Assembly (NCBI GenBank): GCA_001970955.1
Contig: MPUH01000422.1
Location: 1-55,420 of the forward strand
Length of the DNA stretch: 55,420 nucleotides
Direction of reading: 5' to 3'
DNA from: Stentor coeruleus
Taxonomy: Eukaryota > Ciliophora > Heterotrichea > Heterotrichida > Stentoridae
Under the pieces are notes generated by a model, which saw nothing but the letters and a program-made list of their open reading frames with translations, was not told where the DNA came from and did not search any database. Positions 50,865 through 55,420 of the stretch are shown one piece after another. The position numbers and the translations under genes were made by a program. How positions within the stretch are numbered: position 1 is the first letter of the stretch; every line of letters starts with the position of its first letter.

Positions 50865-51326
50865 TTATAAAGGAAACTGAACCCTTCCATATGATCCAAT
50901 ATGATCAATTTCACTCCTATTAGGACTATGTTTCCTCGAATATGTTTTATAAATCAGTCTAGGCAAAGGCGAATTATACCTAGACTGTATCTTTCCTATA
51001 TCTGACAAATTCCTATTGTGTGATAGTTTTACATACGAATTATTGCTTTTTTGTAGCAATCCAAAATTTGCTTTTTTTCTAAAAACTCCTATGAGCTTTG
51101 ATATGTTATTTGAAGAAGGGATTTTAGGTAGTCTTTCTGATGAGAATTCTAAAGATTTTTTCTTATATCGTTTTACAGAATAGAACATATCAACTCGGAA
51201 TTGAGGTTTATAGTCGCAAGCTGGGAGAAAATTTTGCTTATGGCGAAAAGTGCTTCTTGAATCCTTGGGTTCTAATATAATGCTAGGAATGATCACATCA
51301 ACTTTATTAGGAATAGGTATAGACAT
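50865..51326 (-). CDS. Member B of a new basic protein family (paralogue of 29324-29803)
   Basis: A 153-aa basic protein whose motif order matches the 159-aa protein at 29324-29803: FLPACD, YSVKRYKKKS, NNSYVKLSHNRNLSDIGKI, RYNSPLPRLIYKTYSRK. N- and C-terminal tails differ in sequence. It has no known domain, signal peptide or membrane helix. The two genes are over 20 kb apart, so they are dispersed and not tandem duplicates. The strongest conservation covers SYVKLSHxRNxSDIGKxxSxYNSPLP. Confidence 0.8.
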   Translation of the reverse strand: MSIPIPNKVDVIIPSIILEPKDSRSTFRHKQNFLPACDYKPQFRVDMFYSVKRYKKKSLEFSSERLPKIPSSNNISKLIGVFRKKANFGLLQKSNNSYVKLSHNRNLSDIGKIQSRYNSPLPRLIYKTYSRKHSPNRSEIDHIGSYGRVQFPL

Positions 51327-51790
51327 TTATCCTTAGAAAATAGATTATTTAGACAAAGCGAAAAAAAATTAAATCATTTTGCTGATTTTTTGAAATCATA
51401 TAAAAATCATAGTTTTAACTAACTTACAGATAGATTTTATATTACAAACTAAGCTTAAAGAATTTTTCATAGTAAATACTGTAATTTCCTATACAAAAAA
51501 AAATTCTACGATGAATCAAAGAAAAAAAAATACACCCAATATACAATTACTAGATAAAATTTATGCCAATTGCAAAAACACATGCAAAATCTTAAACTCA
51601 CTCTCTTCATAAAATAAAAAAACAGGAAAACTTTTAATAAAAACTTACAATATAAAACTACATATTTTTCTTATCAGAAAGTATTTTTATATATAAAAAC
51701 CTCTTATCATTTTCTTTAACACCAATATTATCAACCTCATATTTTAAAAACCCTTTAATTTAAACTCCATAACATAGTTATAATTTATAA

Positions 51791-51870
51791 ATGGCCGCAC
51801 GCCTAGTGCATATAAAAACCTACTGCATTAAACTGCGTTCCAGCTGAAACGTGGCCAGTCGGCAGTAAAA
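51791..51870. other. GC-rich island, candidate structured RNA or regulatory element
   Basis: Eighty bases stand out as GC-rich in AT-rich DNA. TGGCC (51792-51796) can pair with GGCCA (51853-51857), and CGTTCCAGCTGAAACG forms a small imperfect palindrome around CAGCTG. It lies just downstream of the coiled-coil gene's stop codon. No RNA family was recognised. Confidence 0.35.
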
Positions 51871-51888
51871 CATTCTATTACTTAATTC

Positions 51889-53535
51889 CTATTTCTTTTT
51901 AGCTTGTAAGTTCTCCCATTTAGATATAAGATCTGTAATTGTATTGTTCATCATAAGATTGCTTCTTGAAAGCATCTTAAGTTCTTCCAAGTCAATATTC
52001 TTAAGCTGATCATTGATTTCAACTTTTTTCTTAATAAAATCTAGCCTTTCACGAAGTTCTTGATTTTCTTCATGCATTTGTCTTATTCCAGCTACACGTC
52101 CTTCAATATCTTGTCCAATTTCTTTGTTCTAAATAAAAATCACTCTTTCTTCAAAGGTCCTGATTTTAACTGTGATGTCTTTATAATCGGCTTCAAGTAA
52201 AATACAATTGCTTTTCAAAGACTGAAAATCTTTTTCCAACCTAAATATTTTTTACATTTCCTTTTTTTCTTTAAGTTCTTCTATATCATAATGTAACTGT
52301 GTACGTTCTTCTGACAGTTCTGTATTAGCAGCTATTATATTCCTTAACAAAGCCATGGTGTTTTCATTTTCCATCCTTGAATCCTCAAGTAATGTCGTAT
52401 TATTATTAACTTCCTTATCTTCCTTCTGTCTAAGTTTCTGACTCAAAATTAATTCCTGTTGGCTTTTTTCTCTATCCAAAATCATTTTGCATTCTTCAAC
52501 CTGATTAATCAAAGCACGTTTTTCTAAAGCGAGCTGCGAAGCAGCTTTTTCAATCATAGCTTTTGATTGCTTCAATGTTTTAATCCTATTAACCAAATTA
52601 TCCCTTTCCATTTCTACTTCTTGCTTTTGTGCACTTAAAAAAGTAAGTTTTTCCTGGACAATATTTAAAGTTGAGTTATTTTTAACATCTTCTTGTAACT
52701 GAAAAAGTTTTTCTTGTAAAGCCAAAGTTTGTTTATTTTTTTCATCAATAAGTTTGTTTTTAAAAATCTCAGCTTGAGTAAGTTTTTCTTCTAAAGACCC
52801 AAGGTTTGTAGCTTGTCTTTCAATTTTTATCCTTGTTTCTCCAGTATAAGCTTTTGCTAAATCTCGTGCTTTGGTCATATCTGTGAGGATTTTTGCGTTT
52901 TCTTCTTTAAAAAATGTTGTCGTGCTAATAGCTTTACGGTATTTTTCAGACTCACGGTCAAAATTCTCACGTTCATTGTTTAGTCTATTACCAAGGTCTT
53001 TGATTTCTTCAATAAAACGCGAGTAGTTTATATTGGCTGTATTGTTTTTAGTTTGAAGTTCACGATTTTCTGTTTCTAAATCATCGATTTTCTTATTAAG
53101 CTCTTCTTCGATTTTCTTATACTTGCCCTTCAGCATGACTAAATTTTCAGTTAGTGGCCCTGCATCTAATCCTCCCATGAACTTATTCGCCCTATTATTT
53201 TCTTGGTCTTTAAGTAGTTTAATTTCAAGTTCTGTGAAGTAGATTTGCTGTTGAAGGTTGTTTATAAATTCCTCTTCAACTTTACCTGTTTGTGGTAATG
53301 GAGCTGTTTCTGGCTTTGGGTTCCTATTTAATGAATATCCTTCAAGTTTGGTATCGGAAGAAGCGGGCTTAATCACTGTAACTCTTTTTGGCTCTCCTGA
53401 AAAACCGGTTCCTCCAAACTGCGTTGAGGTTCGGAAAGAACCTAAAACACTATCGGCGCCTTGAACTTTTTTGTCTATCGAACGGGCTGACTGCCTATAT
53501 CTTTCTTGACCTCTTATCTTAGGATTCATGTCCAT
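51889..53535 (-). CDS. Coiled-coil protein, 538 aa, two 15-nt introns
   Basis: Removing introns at 52241-52255 and 52129-52143 joins three exons into 538 aa. The first 90 residues are disordered (basic, Gly/Ser/Pro-rich). Residues about 95-535 are almost continuous heptad coiled coil (e.g. NNLQQQIYFTELEIKLLKDQ, LETENRELQTKNN, VEMERDNLVNRIKTLKQ), ending WENLQAKKK. Such proteins are common in cilia, basal bodies and cortical cytoskeleton of ciliates; no specific family was recognised. Without splicing, translation would stop after EKKEM at TAA within the first intron. Confidence 0.9.
52129..52143 (-). other. 15-nt spliceosomal intron (second) in the coiled-coil gene
   Basis: On the coding strand the intron is GTGATTTTTATTTAG, a GTG-starting variant of the usual GTA. 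It separates FEER from NKEIG and lies in phase 0; removal keeps the coiled coil in frame. Confidence 0.85.
52241..52255 (-). other. 15-nt spliceosomal intron (first) in the coiled-coil gene
   Basis: On the coding strand the intron is GTAAAAAATATTTAG. It splits the Met codon of EKKEM in phase 2, so that AT joins GTTG to read MLEKD. Its removal abolishes an in-frame TAA. Confidence 0.88.
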
Positions 53536-53868
53536 TTATCTGTAGTTTTTCTGGAGTTAGCATAGAATATATAGGTAAGAAAAACTTTTGCTTGAGGTAG
53601 AAAGGAATATTTTGAGATTTTTTGTTGTTGTAAAGTGAAAGTGAAGATTTTATTTCAAATTCAAACCAAAGCACTATAATTTCACAACACCTAAAAATCA
53701 TGCAATTTCCTACCTTTAATTCTTCAAAACTCATTTTCCAATCTTCATAATAACTTTAAATCATATAAAATGCTTAAAAATCCTAACACAATATTTCCAA
53801 CAACTCCTTCAATCCAAAAATATCAAAAATAATCCAAAACTCCTAAAAAAATCAGGGTACATAAAAAA
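53536..53868. other. Divergent intergenic region
   Basis: Separates the divergent coiled-coil (minus) and Ulp1 (plus) genes. The first half is G-rich (minus-strand 5' flank) and the second half C-rich and G-poor (plus-strand 5' flank), with the switch near 53650-53700. A small minus-strand frame at 53519-53734 overlaps the coiled-coil start and is not called. Confidence 0.5.
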
Positions 53869-54972
53869 ATGGATTTCTTTTCCAGCCTAGTCTCTAAAGC
53901 ATTTTGCAAAAGGCGTCGTTCAAGAAGCAGCCATAAATATGAAACCCTAATAAACCTGCCTCGTAACCACTGCAAAAGCTCCCCATCTTTTATTCCCAAG
54001 CTCATTTCAAGAAAGTCTTCTGTATACTTCGCAAATTCTCTGACCCCAGCAGGTCCAAAATACCTTCTTCAATCACTTTGCAAAGACTCATCAATAGACT
54101 CCTTATACAAAAGCATCGATCTTCTAGCTGAAGCTAAATCCCAAGCAATGCAAGTCCTCAACAAGCGACATCAAAATATCTACAAGATTAGGCGCGAAAA
54201 AGTCCCTATGACCCCAAGTAGCGACTCTATAATCGAAGACCAACGTAGCAAGTTCCAAATCTTTCTAGAAAACCACAATGCTAACAACCTAACCGAAGAA
54301 GACATTCTCCAAGAGTGGAATAAACTTGAAAACCTTCCAAACTCCTTAGAAAAACCCCACAAAGATACAGACCTTTATAGTCAAATAGCCGAATACTCCT
54401 TAACCTACAAAGATATCAAAAAACTTCAAAACAAAAAATGGCTTAATGACACACTTATAAATGCATATATAAAACTCCTAAAGCCCAAATCAAATACTTT
54501 TATATTAAATTCGTATTTCTATCAAACATTAGAAATCATGGCACAACAAGGTTGGGATTTACCTAAACTTAAAAGAATATTACGTAGAGCTGGATTAGAA
54601 AATATAACTGATATACCTATGATTATATTTCCTGCTAATATATTACAAACACATTGGGTAACTATATGTATTAATAATACAGAACAGGTTATAGAATATT
54701 ATGATAGTTTTAGAAGTCAAAATTTAGAAAATGTTTGTTTGATTGTAGAAGGGTTTTTAGAGGAAATGGGTGTTACAGGGTATGATTGGCATGAAATGGA
54801 TACACCTTTACAGGATAATACTTATGATTGTGGGATGTTTACTATTAAGATTATACAGGCTATTGCTGATAATAAAGAGTTCTTTTTCAGTAATAGAGAT
54901 ATGGAGTATTATAGGAAAGTTATGCTGTTAGAGTTGAAAAATGCTCAGTTGTATGTAGATTTTAGGGATTAA
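53869..54972 (+). CDS. Ulp1/SENP-type SUMO protease (C48 peptidase)
   Basis: A 367-aa protein. The C-terminal catalytic domain (about 160-367) shows His262 in THWVTIC, Asp279 in YYDSF, Gln315 in LQDNTYD and the nucleophile Cys321 in DCGMF, all in the normal Ulp1 spacing. WLNDTLINAYIKLL is the standard start of the domain. The N-terminal 150 residues are basic and disordered, typical of the regulatory region that targets SENPs. It processes SUMO precursors and removes SUMO from substrates at the nuclear envelope. The sense strand shifts from C-rich at the 5' end to G-rich at the 3' end, the clearest example of the skew described for this window. Confidence 0.94.
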   Translation: MDFFSSLVSKAFCKRRRSRSSHKYETLINLPRNHCKSSPSFIPKLISRKSSVYFANSLTPAGPKYLLQSLCKDSSIDSLYKSIDLLAEAKSQAMQVLNKRHQNIYKIRREKVPMTPSSDSIIEDQRSKFQIFLENHNANNLTEEDILQEWNKLENLPNSLEKPHKDTDLYSQIAEYSLTYKDIKKLQNKKWLNDTLINAYIKLLKPKSNTFILNSYFYQTLEIMAQQGWDLPKLKRILRRAGLENITDIPMIIFPANILQTHWVTICINNTEQVIEYYDSFRSQNLENVCLIVEGFLEEMGVTGYDWHEMDTPLQDNTYDCGMFTIKIIQAIADNKEFFFSNRDMEYYRKVMLLELKNAQLYVDFRD

Positions 54973-55420
54973 TAATGATAAGTAAATGTTGGATTGAGTT
55001 TAGAAGGATTTTGGGGAAAATGTTTTTTTTGTGGAAAGAGTAGGTTTATTAGGAGGTAGAGAAAGGGAGGAGAAAGTTTTATAAGAGAAATGAGAATAAT
55101 AGGAAAATTGTATACTAATTTTTATAAGAGTATTAGTAATCATGCTTTTCTATATCAGCCAAATATCGAAATAGATTTCAATAAAGTTCCATAGACTAAT
55201 AAGTAAATTTATTCTACAAATTTGCCGATTATCTTGGTTTTTAAATTTTTTGATTTAATTACATACTTATATTCCATTCGTATTTACTTATAAAGTATAC
55301 AAAATAAAAACTATAATTATAAAACTTGTACTGAATGTATAAATTCTAATAGGGAAAACTGTTTGGCATGAAGGGTATACAAATTTAAGTATTTGCTAAT
55401 GATTTCTTAAATAAAATCTT
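54973..55420. other. Right-edge intergenic region
   Basis: The first 150 bases are strongly G-rich and C-poor (3' flank of the Ulp1 gene), including AGGAGGTAGAGAAAGGGAGG. The remainder is AT-rich with no ORF or RNA signature. Confidence 0.5.

Noticed and set aside
238..54972. A reassigned genetic code for the whole window
   Set aside because: All recognisable full-length genes (kinases, RAE1, SUMO protease, methyltransferase and others) use TAA, TAG and TGA only as terminators once the 15-nt introns are removed.

Overview
The window looks like macronuclear DNA of a heterotrich ciliate close to Stentor. It is very AT-rich, its intact genes read in the standard genetic code, and it contains four spliceosomal introns of exactly 15 nt (3754-3768, 42134-42148, 52129-52143, 52241-52255), each of which restores an interrupted protein. 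Tiny 15-nt introns with a standard code are the known Stentor pattern; the species call is inference. There are no rRNA genes, convincing tRNA genes, CRISPR arrays or complete mobile elements.

Layout. 0.2-7.7 kb: a PA/LNR-type membrane RING ligase, a PX-BAR sorting nexin, a kinesin, and a zinc-finger/pseudokinase gene split by an assembly scar. 8-18 kb: gene-poor DNA with an acyl-protein thioesterase, two small basic proteins of unknown function, and several stop-riddled coding-like stretches. 18-29 kb: a calmodulin-like protein, a probably lipid-anchored LRR protein, a SABATH-type methyltransferase, an unknown 270-aa protein, a small frame-interrupted gene, an ERCC4/HhH-like protein and an NHL-repeat secreted protein whose start overlaps the preceding stop. 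29-45 kb: a member of a new two-gene family, Polo-like kinase, an Unkempt-like CCCH-RING protein, an M48 peptidase, a 54-aa MGCGASK protein, RAE1, a DYRK kinase and an AGC kinase. 46-55 kb: a large mucin-like type I membrane protein, a CDPK, the second member of the new family, a coiled-coil protein with two introns and a Ulp1-type SUMO protease.

The gene set is mostly signalling (four active-looking kinases and one pseudokinase, two EF-hand genes), cytoskeleton, ubiquitin/SUMO turnover and membrane traffic. There is no operon logic and neighbours look functionally unrelated.

Three patterns cut across the annotation. First, most transcription units have a C-rich, G-poor 5' flank and a G-rich, C-poor 3' flank on the sense strand, so base composition alone predicts gene orientation. 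Second, each of the three N characters is flanked by exact direct repeats of 64-96 bp, which is what unmerged contig ends look like; removing one scar rebuilds a 516-aa protein. Third, the gene-poor DNA holds coding-like frames interrupted mostly by TAA/TAG, sometimes TGA. These are probably decayed genes, but reassigned or read-through stops cannot be excluded from sequence alone.
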